Positions 8,478 to 18,031 of a stretch of 64,000 bases of DNA are shown here, in pieces. Location: contig CAVWOV010000015.1 of the NCBI GenBank assembly GCA_963756715.1, positions 62,001-126,000 of the forward strand, written 5' to 3'. Every line of letters starts with the position of its first letter. Positions within the stretch are counted from its first letter, which is position 1. The notes beneath the pieces are model-generated. The model saw only the letters and a list, made by a program, of their open reading frames with translations. It was not told the origin of the DNA and searched no databases. A program made the position numbers and the translations under genes. Source of the stretch: VAZQ01 sp963756715. GTDB taxonomy: Bacteria; Pseudomonadota; Alphaproteobacteria; Rhizobiales; Xanthobacteraceae.

Positions 8478-9245
8478 ATGACCGTCATCGCGCCGACCAA
8501 TAACAGCGAGCTCGTATTCACGCCGGCCTCGCGGCGCGCGCAGGCGGAGCGCGGCTCCGCCCGTGCCTATGAAAGGAAGGTGGCGCTGGGATTTCCGGAC
8601 CGGGTCACTGCCGAGTTAGCCGGCTTCGTTGCCGAACTCGACACGGCTTTCCTCGGCACGACCTCGGCGGCGGGCGCACCCTACATCCAGCATCGCGGCG
8701 GCCCCAAAGGCTTCATCAAAGTGATCGACGAGCATACGCTGGGCTTTGCCGACTACGCTGGAAACCGCCAATACATCAGCATCAGCAATCTTGCAGAGAA
8801 CGACCGCGCGTTTCTGTTCCTGCTCGATTTCGCCGGCCGGCAGCGGATCAAGGTCTGGGGCCATGCACGGGTCATCGAGGACGATCCAGCCTTGCTCGCA
8901 AAACTCAGCGACGCGGGCTACCGGGCGCGGCCGGAGCGCGCGATCCTGTTCACCGTCGAGGCCTGGGACGTGAATTGCTCGCAGCACATCACCGCGCGTT
9001 TCAGCGAAGACGAGGTCGCCGAAGCGACCGTCGTGCTGCGCGAAAGGATTGCGGCGCTTGAAGCCGAGAATGCCCGGCTGCGCGCTATTGTCCCCGGTTG
9101 CGCCGCAGTAGCGGACGACGCAAGCGTACCGATCGGCATAAGCAAGGCTTGCGCTCGGGTCTTCGCCGATCGCTGGTATTCACGGCCTTTCGCCGATCGC
9201 CCTCGCCCACCTATGTTGGACCGAAAGGATCGGCGTCGCGCATGA
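8478..9245 (+). CDS. pyridoxamine 5'-phosphate oxidase family protein
   Basis: A 255-residue protein with a split-barrel flavin-binding fold of the pyridoxamine-phosphate-oxidase-like family. Characteristic stretches are FLGTTSAAGAPYIQHRGGPKGF, FADYAGNRQYISISNL and FLFLLDFAGRQRIKVWGHARV. The C-terminal part contains a short helix (LRERIAALEAENARLR), typical of this subfamily, followed by an arginine/proline-rich tail that is not family-like. The ATG at 8478 has AAGGA upstream. It probably binds FMN or F420 and reduces an unknown small molecule. Its stop overlaps the next ATG, so it is coupled to the CoA-binding gene. Confidence 0.88.
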   Translation: MTVIAPTNNSELVFTPASRRAQAERGSARAYERKVALGFPDRVTAELAGFVAELDTAFLGTTSAAGAPYIQHRGGPKGFIKVIDEHTLGFADYAGNRQYISISNLAENDRAFLFLLDFAGRQRIKVWGHARVIEDDPALLAKLSDAGYRARPERAILFTVEAWDVNCSQHITARFSEDEVAEATVVLRERIAALEAENARLRAIVPGCAAVADDASVPIGISKACARVFADRWYSRPFADRPRPPMLDRKDRRRA

Positions 9246-9825
9246 ATCACGACAATTACGATGACAGGTACATCCGTGGCATTCTCAACACGGTGAAAAC
9301 TATCGCCATGGTCGGCGCGTCAAACAAGGAGAGCCGGCCAAGTTACTTCGTTTTCAAATACCTGCTGCAGCGCGGCTACAACATGATCCCGGTCAACCCG
9401 GGCCTCGCCGGCAAGGAGATGCTCGGCCGCAAGATTTACGCCCGGCTTGCCGACATTCCCGAAGCGATCGACATGATCGATATCTTCCGCGCCTCGCAGT
9501 ATGCGCTGCCGTGGTGCAGGAGGCGCTCGCGCTGAAGCCCCGGCCGCAGGTGATCTGGATGCAGATCGGCGTGCGCAATGACGAGGCCGCGAAACTCGCT
9601 GAGGACAACGGCCTCAAGGTGGTGATGAACCGCTGCCCCAAGATCGAATACGGCCGCATCTCCTCGGAAATCGCCTGGATGGGCGTCAACACCCGAACCT
9701 TGAGTGCCAAAAAGCCCAAGCTCGGCGGCGGCGTTCAGCGCATGGCGCTTAACCGGACGATCATGCGGGGCGGTTCGACCGACGCCGCGACGCAGGCGCA
9801 GAAGGACCAGGAAAGCACGCCTTAG
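9242..9825 (+). pseudogene. CoA-binding protein (YccU-like), frameshifted
   Basis: A CoA-binding Rossmann protein split by a one-base deletion. The first frame carries the nucleotide-binding motif IAMVGASNKESRPSYFVFKYL and runs to IFRASQYALP. The second frame begins VVQEALALKPRPQVIWMQIG and contains the conserved NRCPKIEYGRI. Adding one base near 9509-9511 gives a continuous protein of about 194 residues. The family binds CoA or acyl-CoA; its exact role is unsettled. A CoA-binding gene just before an O-acetylhomoserine sulfhydrylase region is a common alphaproteobacterial arrangement. Confidence 0.82.
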
Positions 9826-9922
9826 CGTCTTCGCCGAGGGGCATCGCAAGATCGTTGGACTGTGGCAGCCGCGCCATGGCATAGACGATGAAAGGCGCGG
9901 GGGGCGCCATCAGCGGGGCATT

Positions 9923-10222
9923 ATGCGGCGACATTTCGCGTTCGTTATCGCCATGACCCTGGCCTCAACCGGCGTGTCATTGGCTCAGCAGGTGGACGAG
10001 CGCACAGCTCAGGCCGCGTGTCAGGACGATGCCTTCAGATACTGCCAGGCGACGATCCCCGACCGCGAGCGGACATTGGCGTGCCTTGTTCGCAGTAAGG
10101 ATGGATTGTCGGCAGCCTGCCGGACCGTGCTGGCAAGCTTCTTTCCGCCCGAGCCTTCCAAGAAGAAGAGCAAGCGCACCAAGCGCGCGCCCGTCAGTCT
10201 GTCGCCGGCGGCCAGCCGGTGA
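9923..10222 (+). CDS. small secreted cysteine-containing protein
   Basis: A 99-residue protein starting MRRHFAFVIAMTLASTGVSLAQQ, a clear Sec signal peptide with likely cleavage after SLA. The mature part has cysteines in the patterns AACQDDAFRYC and LACLVRSKDGLSAACR, which could form two disulfides in the periplasm. It ends in a lysine/arginine-rich tail. It resembles small hypothetical periplasmic proteins of Bradyrhizobium-type genomes. The function is unknown, and no neighbour suggests one. Confidence 0.7.
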   Translation: MRRHFAFVIAMTLASTGVSLAQQVDERTAQAACQDDAFRYCQATIPDRERTLACLVRSKDGLSAACRTVLASFFPPEPSKKKSKRTKRAPVSLSPAASR

Positions 10223-10237
10223 TCCTCGCCGGAGAAC

Positions 10238-10265
10238 GATGACGGTCCTTTTTGAGACCGTCATC
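10238..10265. terminator. bidirectional terminator hairpin
   Basis: GATGACGGTC (10238-10247) pairs perfectly with GACCGTCATC (10256-10265) around an 8-base loop containing five T. It sits between two convergent genes and could end transcription from both sides, although neither flank has a strong T-run. Confidence 0.5.
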
Positions 10266-10282
10266 CACAACTCAAGCGGCGA

Positions 10283-11734
10283 TCACGCCGTCGCGCCCGC
10301 GAAAAGGCTTTTCTTGATGACGGCGTGGACGCCCCAATTGCCGTCCACCACCTGCGTCACGCCGAAGTCGACCGCGATCGAGATGAGTGAGATCGCTTCA
10401 TCCTCCGTGAGCCCCTTGGTCGACATCAGGAACGCGCGCATCTTGCGGAAAGCGTCTTTGAGCGCGAGATCGACTGAGGATTTTTCGTAGATCTGCGACT
10501 GCGCCTTCTCGCCCAGTTCGGCCAGATAGTTGGCGTAGCTGAAGCCGTGCAGCACCCATTCGTCCTGCGTCTCCAGCAACGGATAGTCGAGGGTCGCGAG
10601 CGATGTGCCGCCGAGCGTCGCCTTTTTGTGCAGAATAAGCTGGAACGTACCGGTGAGGGAGCATTCGATCGCGGTCCCGCACAATTCCGAATCGCCTTGC
10701 GACGCGTGAGAATCGCCGACCGACAGCAGACCGCCCGGCACCGCGACCGGGTAATACATCGTCGCGCCCTTACCGATGCGCCAGTTGTCGATGTTGCCGC
10801 CAAAGTATCCCGGCGGGATCGAGTCAACGACATCCGCCTCCTTGGGCGCCAGACCCAACACGCCGAAGTGCGGCCGGATCGGGATCCGCACGTTCTTGAG
10901 GATGCCGTGGTTCTCCTTGACGGTCTTATGGTCGACCGGAACGCCGGGATAATCGATGGTCTTGTGCACGACGCCGAACGGATCGGTCTGCGGCGTCCAT
11001 TGGAAATTATAGACCGCACTTGCCCAGTTGCGCTGCCCGGTGGCATCGATCTCGTAGATGGTGATGACTTCGCGCGGCTTGGGCTCGGTGAGAAGCTCCT
11101 TGTAGTGGAATCCCCACCAGGCGGCGGCGTTGCTGCCGAACGCCTTGCCGACGTGTTGCGGATTGGCGGAAGGCCGCGGCTTGACGTCGATGATGCGCAC
11201 TTCGAGGATGTCGCCCGGCTCGGCGCCGCGCACGTAGACCGGGCCGGTGCAAATATGCACGCCGAGCCCCTCGCCGGCGCCGCGACCGAGCAGCTTGCCG
11301 TCGATCGGACCGGCCCCGCGGCGGTTCACGCCCTTCTTTTCCTTGGTCCAGAGGTAGACGCTTTCGGCGCCCGGATCGCCCTTGATCATCCGCTCGGCGT
11401 CGTCGTTGGCATGATGCGTCAACGCCTCGATGGTGACGTAGTCGCCGGAATCGACCTCGATCTGCGGCTTGAGCAGCTTGCTGAAATAGCCCCAGTGCAC
11501 GGTATCGGCGGTTGCCGGCAGATAATGGTGACTGGGCTTGCCCTGCCTGGCCGCCGCCGTCTGCGCCGCTGCCGGCGCGACCATGGCCGCTCCGCCGGCG
11601 GTGAGCGCAGCCGCTCCTCCGGTCGCGACGAATGCGCTTTTCAGGAAACTGCGACGTTCATGATCGAGATCAGCGAGCAGTTGTTCGCGATGCAGATCGA
11701 ATTGCGGACAGGAACGGTCGTCACCTTGGCACAT
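10283..11734 (-). CDS. acetamidase/formamidase family protein with Tat-like signal
   Basis: A protein of about 483 residues. After a cytoplasmic stretch it has a twin-arginine-type leader (ERRSFLKSAF, then a hydrophobic alanine-rich segment ending AAAQTAAA) and an FmdA/AmdA domain. Family stretches include GDYVTIEALTHHAND, GDSHASQGDSELCGTAIE, PRPSANPQHVGKAF and ENHGILKNVRIPIRPHFGVLG. The family cleaves short-chain amides to acid plus ammonia; most members are cytoplasmic, so export here is unusual. The start at MCQGDD has GGAGAGG upstream and is preferred over the longer open frame. It is a monocistronic gene with a 305 bp gap to the next gene. Confidence 0.88.
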   Translation of the reverse strand: MCQGDDRSCPQFDLHREQLLADLDHERRSFLKSAFVATGGAAALTAGGAAMVAPAAAQTAAARQGKPSHHYLPATADTVHWGYFSKLLKPQIEVDSGDYVTIEALTHHANDDAERMIKGDPGAESVYLWTKEKKGVNRRGAGPIDGKLLGRGAGEGLGVHICTGPVYVRGAEPGDILEVRIIDVKPRPSANPQHVGKAFGSNAAAWWGFHYKELLTEPKPREVITIYEIDATGQRNWASAVYNFQWTPQTDPFGVVHKTIDYPGVPVDHKTVKENHGILKNVRIPIRPHFGVLGLAPKEADVVDSIPPGYFGGNIDNWRIGKGATMYYPVAVPGGLLSVGDSHASQGDSELCGTAIECSLTGTFQLILHKKATLGGTSLATLDYPLLETQDEWVLHGFSYANYLAELGEKAQSQIYEKSSVDLALKDAFRKMRAFLMSTKGLTEDEAISLISIAVDFGVTQVVDGNWGVHAVIKKSLFAGATA

Positions 11735-12039
11735 GTTGCCTCTCCATGCTGTATGCTGCGGAGTGTGGCGTTTCCGAGCATGAGGACGAGGCACGAGGAA
11801 GCAATGAACACGCCAATCTCGCCCCGGCGGGAAAATTTTACCGCAAGAAATTCAATGGCGTAGCAATATGACGCGGGTTCTTTGCAGTCCCTCCGGGAGT
11901 CCTTTGCACACCTGCCCAAATATGCGCCAACAACCAAACGGCCGGAGCGGCGAACCGCACTGCCGACACTCTCGCTGCGCCCGCATTGCGTCTGACGCCA
12001 AGGCGTCTCAGCCACTGACCTGTTCCGCACAAGGAGAAG

Positions 12040-13327
12040 ATGATGACGGACCGCATTCCTGGCTTCGCCACCCTCGCCATCCATGCGGGCGCACAACCCG
12101 ATCCAACCACCGGCGCACGGGCGACGCCGATCTATCAAACCACCTCGTTCGTGTTCGAGGATGTTGACCACGCCGCGTCGCTGTTCGGTCTGCAGACCTT
12201 CGGCAACATCTATACGCGCATCGGCAACCCCACCAATGCGGTGCTGGAGGAACGCGTCGCGGCGCTGGAAGGCGGCACCGCGGGCCTCGCGGTCGCCTCC
12301 GGCCATGCGGCGCAGGTTCTCGTCATGCACTGCCTGATGAAGCCGGGCGACGAATTCGTCGCCTCAAAGAAGCTCTATGGCGGTTCGATCAACCAGTTCA
12401 ATCACGCCTTTAAGAACTTCGGCTGGAATGTCGTGTGGGCGGATCCGGACGATATCGGCAGCGTTCGAACGCGCCGTCACGCCCAAGACCAGGGCGATCT
12501 TCACCGAGTCGATCGCCAATCCGGGCGGCGTCATCACCGACATGCAGGCGGTGTCGGCGATCGCCAAGAAGGCCGGCGTGCCCTACATCGTCGACAATAC
12601 GCTCGCCACGCCCTACCTCTGCCAGCCGATCGCCCACGGCGCCGACGTCGTGGTGCATTCGCTGACCAAGTTTCTTGGCGGCCACGGCAATTCGATCGGC
12701 GGCCTGATCGTCGATGGCGGCACCTTCAACTGGTCACGCGACAAGCGTTATCCGATGCTGTGCGAGCCGCGGCCCGAATATCACGGCATCGTCTTGCACG
12801 AAACGTTCGGCAACTTTGCCTTCGCCATCGCTTGCCGGGTGCTGAGCCTGCGCGACATCGGACCCGCACTCTCGCCATTCAATGCGTTTCTCATTCTCAC
12901 CGGAATCGAGACGCTGCCACTACGCATGCAGCGGCATTGCGAGAACGCGCTGGCGGTCGCGGAGTGGCTCGCCAAGCATCCGAAGGTGGCATGGGTGAGC
13001 TATCCGGGACTGACCGGCGACCGCTATTTCAGCCTGGCAAAGAAATACGTCCCGAAGGGCGCCGGCGCGGTGTTCACCTTCGGCCTCAAGGGCGGCTACG
13101 ACGCCGGCGTCAAGCTGGTCTCGAACGTCACGCTGTTCTCGCATCTCGCCAATATCGGCGACACGCGTTCACTGATCATCCATCCGGCATCGACCACGCA
13201 CCGCCAGCTCTCCGACGAACAGAAGGTCCAGGCCGGCGCCGGACCGGACGTGGTGCGGCTCTCGATCGGGCTTGAGGACAAGGCCGACATCATCGCCGAC
13301 CTTGAACAAGCACTCGCGGCGGCGTGA
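12040..13327 (+). pseudogene. metY: O-acetylhomoserine sulfhydrylase, frameshifted
   Basis: A PLP-dependent Cys/Met-metabolism enzyme, about 428 residues when joined. Frame one runs from MTDRIPGFATLAIHAGAQPD through the PIYQTTSF and GNIYTRIGNPT motifs to WADPDDIGS. Frame two resumes at FERAVTPKTRAIFTESIANPGG and holds the PLP lysine in HSLTKFLGGHG. Deleting one G near 12461 restores GSFERAVTPKT. The product would combine O-acetyl-homoserine with sulfide to make homocysteine. AAGGAG precedes the ATG. Everything else is intact, so this may well be a working gene. Confidence 0.88.
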
Positions 13328-13341
13328 GGGTTGCGACGCGC

Positions 13342-14097
13342 TCATGATTTCTTCAGGGTGCGCGTGACGTAGTCCCTGATCCGCTCGAGCGTATCGTACG
13401 CGCACCAGATCCGGGTGACCTCGTCGTCGATGCGTTGTCCATCCCGATCCAGCCGCTCAAGTGAAGGCTGGCGGGTCTGCCGTTTGCTCAAGGCGAACGC
13501 CTCCGGCGAAAGCGCGGCAAGAGTTTGTGCCACGGCGATCGCCCGGCCGAGCAGCGCATCTGGCTCCACGATTTCATGCACCAAACCGCGCGTCATCCCG
13601 TCGCCCGGCGCATAGGTCTGGCCGCTGAAGATCGCATCCTCGAAGTATTGCGGCGCCGTGGCGTTGCGCATGATCTCCATCGCGCACGCCGGATATGGCA
13701 CGCCCACAAGTAGTTCGGTGACACCGATGCGGCCCGGTTCTAAGGCCATCAGCCGCCGGTCGGCAGCGCACGCCAGCACGCATCCGCCCGCAATGGCGTG
13801 ACCGTTGATCGCGGCCACCACCGGCTTCGGATAGGAAAAGACCGCGGCGAACATCGCGTTCAATGCCGGCAGGAATGCACGGATATACGGCGCGCCGCCT
13901 TCCAGCAGGTGCGGAAGATCGACGCCGGCCGAAAAAATCCGACCGGAGCCGGTGATAACCACAGCGGACGCCGGCGAGGAGCGAACCTCCTCCAGCCGGG
14001 CCGCGAGGACTTCGCAGAATTCGGTGGTCATGGCGTTGGCTTTGCCGTGCGCCATCTGCAGCACCGCGATATTGCCGCGATGGGCCAGCTCGATCAT
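13342..14097 (-). CDS. enoyl-CoA hydratase/isomerase family protein
   Basis: A 251-residue crotonase-fold protein. The first oxyanion-hole strand reads GRIFSAGVDL and the second INGHAIAGGCVLACAADRR. The position of one classical catalytic glutamate (VTELLVGVPYP) is kept. A hydratase or isomerase acting on acyl-CoA is likely; the substrate cannot be read from sequence. Its ATG overlaps the heme A synthase stop by 4 bp, so it is co-translated as the second gene of that unit, a functional pairing without an obvious logic. Confidence 0.88.
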   Translation of the reverse strand: MIELAHRGNIAVLQMAHGKANAMTTEFCEVLAARLEEVRSSPASAVVITGSGRIFSAGVDLPHLLEGGAPYIRAFLPALNAMFAAVFSYPKPVVAAINGHAIAGGCVLACAADRRLMALEPGRIGVTELLVGVPYPACAMEIMRNATAPQYFEDAIFSGQTYAPGDGMTRGLVHEIVEPDALLGRAIAVAQTLAALSPEAFALSKRQTRQPSLERLDRDGQRIDDEVTRIWCAYDTLERIRDYVTRTLKKS

Positions 14098-15182
14098 GTC
14101 GCCTGCTCTGCCCGCTCTGCGGGTTTACCAATCCGCACGGCGCTGTCGCGCGGCACGAGGTTGGCCGCATGCAGGACTGCAACCGTCAACGCCACCATCG
14201 CCATCCCCTGGTGCGCAAGCGCCAGATCGATCGGCACGCTGTGAAGCAGCGTCAGAATGCCGAGCCCGATCTGGATCGCGAGCGCACAGACGAGCAGGAC
14301 TGCTCCGGTCATGGCGGATCGCTCGCGAGCGTTACGCATCACGTCAACGACGTGCAATACGGCGGCGATGAAGAGCGCGTACGCAACCATGCGGTGGTCG
14401 AACTGCACGGTGAGCGCATTTTCGAAAAAATTCCGCCAGTACGGCTGCTGAAAAAACAGCCGCGCAGCTTCCGGCACCAGTCGGCCGTCGATCAACGGCC
14501 AGGTGTTGTAGACCAGTCCGGCGCGCAGGCCCGCTACCAGCGCGCCAAGATAGATCTGCAGCAGCACCAGCAACACCAGCCCAAACGCGCTCCAGCGGAT
14601 GCGCGCCGCTGCAATGACGGACGGCTGCGGCAGAAGCCGCGCTGCGGTCCAAACGATTGCAGCAAAGATCGCGCAGGCGAGCGTGAGATGAAATGCCAGC
14701 CGGTACTGCGAGACGCTCACCCGCTCCGTGAGGCCGGACGACACCATCCACCAGCCCACGGCGCCAAGCGCCGCCCCGAGACCGAAGATCGTCCACAGTC
14801 GAACGCGTAGTTCGGGATCGACCCAGCCGCGCCAGAGAAACCACAGAAACGGCAGGAGAAACGCCGCGCCCACCGAGCGCGCCAGCGCACGATGCACCCA
14901 CTCCCACCAGTAGATCAGCTTGAATTCGGGGAGCGTCATCGCGGAGTTGCGCTCGCGGAACTGCGGAATGGTCTTGTATTTGTCGAACTCGGCCTGCCAC
15001 GAAGTTCCGTTCATCGGCGGAACGACGCCGGTCAGCGGCTTCCACTCGACGATGGAGAGACCGGATTCGGTGAGCCGCGTCGCGCCGCCGACAATCAGCG
15101 TCACGAACATCAGTGCGGCCACCGCCAGCAGCCACAGCCTGATGGCGCGGCGGCGGACGGGAGGCGGCGGGATTTTGGTCAT
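14094..15182 (-). CDS. ctaA: heme A synthase (COX15/CtaA)
   Basis: A 362-residue polytopic membrane protein with about eight transmembrane segments in two homologous halves. Family motifs are seen: TRLTESGLSIVEWKPLTGVVPP near the N-terminus, WWEWVHRALARSVG with a heme-ligand histidine, and FDHRMVAY plus ALAHQGMAM in the second half. It oxidises heme O to heme A for aa3-type cytochrome oxidase in the inner membrane. The diverging gene is a DUF2842 membrane protein, a common partner position in this order. Confidence 0.95.
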   Translation of the reverse strand: MTKIPPPPVRRRAIRLWLLAVAALMFVTLIVGGATRLTESGLSIVEWKPLTGVVPPMNGTSWQAEFDKYKTIPQFRERNSAMTLPEFKLIYWWEWVHRALARSVGAAFLLPFLWFLWRGWVDPELRVRLWTIFGLGAALGAVGWWMVSSGLTERVSVSQYRLAFHLTLACAIFAAIVWTAARLLPQPSVIAAARIRWSAFGLVLLVLLQIYLGALVAGLRAGLVYNTWPLIDGRLVPEAARLFFQQPYWRNFFENALTVQFDHRMVAYALFIAAVLHVVDVMRNARERSAMTGAVLLVCALAIQIGLGILTLLHSVPIDLALAHQGMAMVALTVAVLHAANLVPRDSAVRIGKPAERAEQAT

Positions 15183-15259
15183 GCGCGATCATTCGCTTGC
15201 TGGCGACCGGCGGACCATATAGTCATCCGCCCTGCCCTCGCAATCGGCGCGATCGATCC

Positions 15260-15470
15260 ATGCCTATTCGCATACGCAAGCTCATCGGCGGGATAGCGCT
15301 CATTATTCTGGTGACGACGTGGGCGCTTGTCGCGATGGCGCTGGCGCAATCCCCCGCCATCAAAGCGCACCGCATCGTCGAGACGATCTACTACGTCGTC
15401 GCGGGGCTGGGCTGGGTCCTGCCGGCAATGCCGCTCGATCCGCTGGATGTCGCGGCCGGACCACGGATAA
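15260..15470 (+). pseudogene. DUF2842 membrane protein, frameshifted near its C-terminus
   Basis: A small two-helix membrane protein starting MPIRIRKLIGGIALIILV and continuing through AHRIVETIYYVVAGLGWVLPAMPL. At 15437 an extra G throws the frame off. Without it the sequence continues IRWMSRPDHG and stops at 15468-15470, giving about 69 residues as expected for DUF2842. With the insertion the frame runs on to 15622 in sequence that is not protein-like. It is divergent from heme A synthase. The function of the family is unknown. Confidence 0.8.
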
Positions 15471-15608
15471 CCACTTACTTTGTCCCGGGCGCGACGCGGC
15501 ACGCAGTAATGCGTTGCAGACCCGGGATCGTATCGCACAGCGCCTTTGGGAAGGTCCCGGATCTGCGGTGCACCGCTTCGCGCTGCGCCGCGTCCGGGAC
15601 ACCAAACG

Positions 15609-16667
15609 CTACGCCGCATTGACGCGGCGAAACCCGTTCCAGACCGCAGTCGCGGCGCCCGAGAGCAGCACCCGCACATAACGCAACTGCTGGTGCTCGC
15701 CGTTCAGCGAGACGCGCGGCAACGCCATCAAATGGTGGCGGTGCTCGGGAAACAGCACACCCGGCCGGGTCGTCACCGCGGTCTTGAAGCCCAGTTCGGC
15801 CGCGATGTGGAACTCGCGCGGGCCCGCCGAGGTCGGGTCGCCGACCGGGTAGGACAGGTGATCGGGCCGCACGCCAAGCGCGGCCTCGATCACCGAGCGG
15901 CTCATCTGCATCTCGGATCGGGCCGTACGCTCCGGCACCTTGGCCAGCATGACGTGATTGACCGTATGAGCGCCGATGGTCACAAGCGGATCGGAGGCCA
16001 ACCGCGCCAACTCCTCCCAGGTCATGCACAGTTCATCGCAAAAGGCCGCTATGTCGACCCGATAGCGGGCGCTCAGATCCCGCACGACGTGCCTCAGCTC
16101 TTCTTCAGTCTTGAGGCTGCGCAGCCAGCCGTAAAGCTGCCCGAACAGGTGGCGCTTCTCGGCGACGGTTGCGCAGTCAAATCCTTGCTCCTCACCGTCG
16201 ATCAGAAGCGTGATGCGCTGGTTTCGGGCGACGACGGCTTCAAGCGCCAGCCACCACAACTCTCCGAGGCGATCCGGGAAGCTAGTGGGGATGTAGACGC
16301 AGAACGGAACCTCATGCTTTTTGAGCAGCGGATAGGCCCACTGCAGCGTATCGCGGTAACCGTCATCAATGGTCACGCAAACGAAGCGTCGTGAAAAGTC
16401 TTGCTCGGTCAAGCGGCGATACATCTCGTCGAGGCTCACGAGGTCGAGCCGGCAGCGTCGCAGATAGCGGATCACGTCCTCGAGGAAACCCGGCTGTACC
16501 TCGAGCAGCCGGTTCGGCTGGAACCGGTCCGACCGTGGCGGCCGCACGTGGTGGAGCGTGAGGATCGCCCCCACACCGGCAACGAATGGCCGCATCAGGA
16601 CATGGGCGGCACTGAAATACAGCGTTTCGAGGCCGCCGCGGATGATCGTTTTCTTCAATGCGGACAA
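15609..16667 (-). CDS. polysaccharide deacetylase family protein
   Basis: A 352-residue carbohydrate esterase family 4 (NodB-like) protein. The catalytic TIDDGYRD (residues 99-106) supplies base and metal aspartates, GAHTVNH the metal histidines, and LSYPVGDP the next motif. It should remove N- or O-acetyl groups from a polysaccharide. There is no clear signal peptide; the N-terminus has one moderately hydrophobic stretch. It is the first gene of the polysaccharide locus, divergent from the CelD-like gene, and may trim the exopolysaccharide or its lipid-linked precursor. Confidence 0.9.
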   Translation of the reverse strand: MSALKKTIIRGGLETLYFSAAHVLMRPFVAGVGAILTLHHVRPPRSDRFQPNRLLEVQPGFLEDVIRYLRRCRLDLVSLDEMYRRLTEQDFSRRFVCVTIDDGYRDTLQWAYPLLKKHEVPFCVYIPTSFPDRLGELWWLALEAVVARNQRITLLIDGEEQGFDCATVAEKRHLFGQLYGWLRSLKTEEELRHVVRDLSARYRVDIAAFCDELCMTWEELARLASDPLVTIGAHTVNHVMLAKVPERTARSEMQMSRSVIEAALGVRPDHLSYPVGDPTSAGPREFHIAAELGFKTAVTTRPGVLFPEHRHHLMALPRVSLNGEHQQLRYVRVLLSGAATAVWNGFRRVNAA

Positions 16668-16769
16668 TGATCTAATCCCATCTCAAACTCGGGGAATATC
16701 CCAACTGTTTATTGATAATTGTTTGCCAAGGTCCGCACCTAGTCGAACGAAGGGGCGTCGGGGCTCGAA

Positions 16770-18002
16770 ATGAGCCGCGCATTGGCTATGGATGCTGCCG
16801 TAAACCATCTTCCCGGTCGAGAAGACGCGAAGCTCCCCGCGAACGTCCCGCGCGTCTGCGAGGTCAATTCGGTCGAAGTCTTCAGCGACTTGACGGCGGC
16901 CGAACCGTTCTGGCGCCGGATCGAGGCGAGTGACGCGCTCGGAACCCCCTATCAACGCTTCGACTTCCTCGCCGCCTGGCAGCAGCATGTCGGGGCGCGG
17001 AACGGCGTCACGCCGTTCATCGTCATCGGCTTCGGTCACCAGGACGAGCCAGCGTTCGTCTGGCCGTTCGGCCACACCCGCAACGGGCCGCTGGACGTCA
17101 TACAGTTTCTCGGATCGAAACATGCCAATTTCAACGTTGGCTGGTGGCGTCGGGATGTCGCGGCAACCGTCACGGCTCAGGACGTGAGCCGCATCTTCGA
17201 ACGCATCCTTCTTGATGGCAATCACGTCGACTTGCTCGCGCTGTTCAGCCAGCCCTTTGATTGGGCCGGAGTGGCAAATCCATTTGCGCTGTTGCCGCAC
17301 CAGAACTCGGTCGACTTCAGCATGCGTCTCACCATCGACCGGCCGGGGGATGCGTTGATCGAACTCCTGCTGAGTTCGACGATGCGTGGAAAATTGCGCG
17401 GCAAGACCCGCAAATTGCAGAAGCTGCCGGGCTACCGCTATGTTCGGGCGGACGAGCCAGCCGACATCGACCGGATTCTGGATGCATTCTTTGCGTTCAA
17501 GTCGGTCCATATGGCCCAACAGGGTCTCACCAATGTGTTCGCGGCTCCGGGCGTGCAAGAGTTCTTGCGCACCGCTTGCCACAGCAAGCTCCCAGACGGC
17601 CGCTCAATCATCGAGATCCACGCACTGGAAGCCGACGCCGAAGTGCTGGCGATTTTTGCCGTCGTCAGCGACGAACACCGATGCACGTCGATGTTCAACA
17701 GCTACACGCTCAGTGAAAATTCCCGTCACAGCCCCGGTCTAATTCTGATCCACAATATGGTGCTCGACTGCGCGGAGCGCGGCCTACGGGGTTTCGATCT
17801 CGGCGTTGGCAAGGCCGATTACAAGTCGATCTTTTGCAACCAGGTCGAGCCTTTGTTTGACACCATCATCGGCCTCACACCGCTCGGCAAGATGGCCGCG
17901 CCAGGCATCCGGGCGGCAACCGCGGCCAAGGGTCTCATTAAGCGAAAGCCCGCTTTGTGGGGAGCCGTACAGGCGCTCCGCCGCCTCCGTGCCCATCGAT
18001 AA
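16770..18002 (+). CDS. CelD/BcsL-type GNAT acyltransferase
   Basis: A 410-residue protein of the GNAT-like group often labelled cellulose biosynthesis CelD. Its C-terminal half has SSTMRGKLRGKTRKLQKLPGY, IIEIHALEADAEVLAIFAVV and a typical end GLRGFDLGVGKADYKSIFCN. It is presumed to acylate a sugar or carrier during exopolysaccharide synthesis; the substrate is unknown. There are no membrane segments. It sits between the deacetylase and the chain-length protein, so acetylation and deacetylation functions flank each other. Confidence 0.85.
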   Translation: MSRALAMDAAVNHLPGREDAKLPANVPRVCEVNSVEVFSDLTAAEPFWRRIEASDALGTPYQRFDFLAAWQQHVGARNGVTPFIVIGFGHQDEPAFVWPFGHTRNGPLDVIQFLGSKHANFNVGWWRRDVAATVTAQDVSRIFERILLDGNHVDLLALFSQPFDWAGVANPFALLPHQNSVDFSMRLTIDRPGDALIELLLSSTMRGKLRGKTRKLQKLPGYRYVRADEPADIDRILDAFFAFKSVHMAQQGLTNVFAAPGVQEFLRTACHSKLPDGRSIIEIHALEADAEVLAIFAVVSDEHRCTSMFNSYTLSENSRHSPGLILIHNMVLDCAERGLRGFDLGVGKADYKSIFCNQVEPLFDTIIGLTPLGKMAAPGIRAATAAKGLIKRKPALWGAVQALRRLRAHR

Positions 18003-18031
18003 CCATCCCCCTGTCGAGTGCGGCGGCGCAC

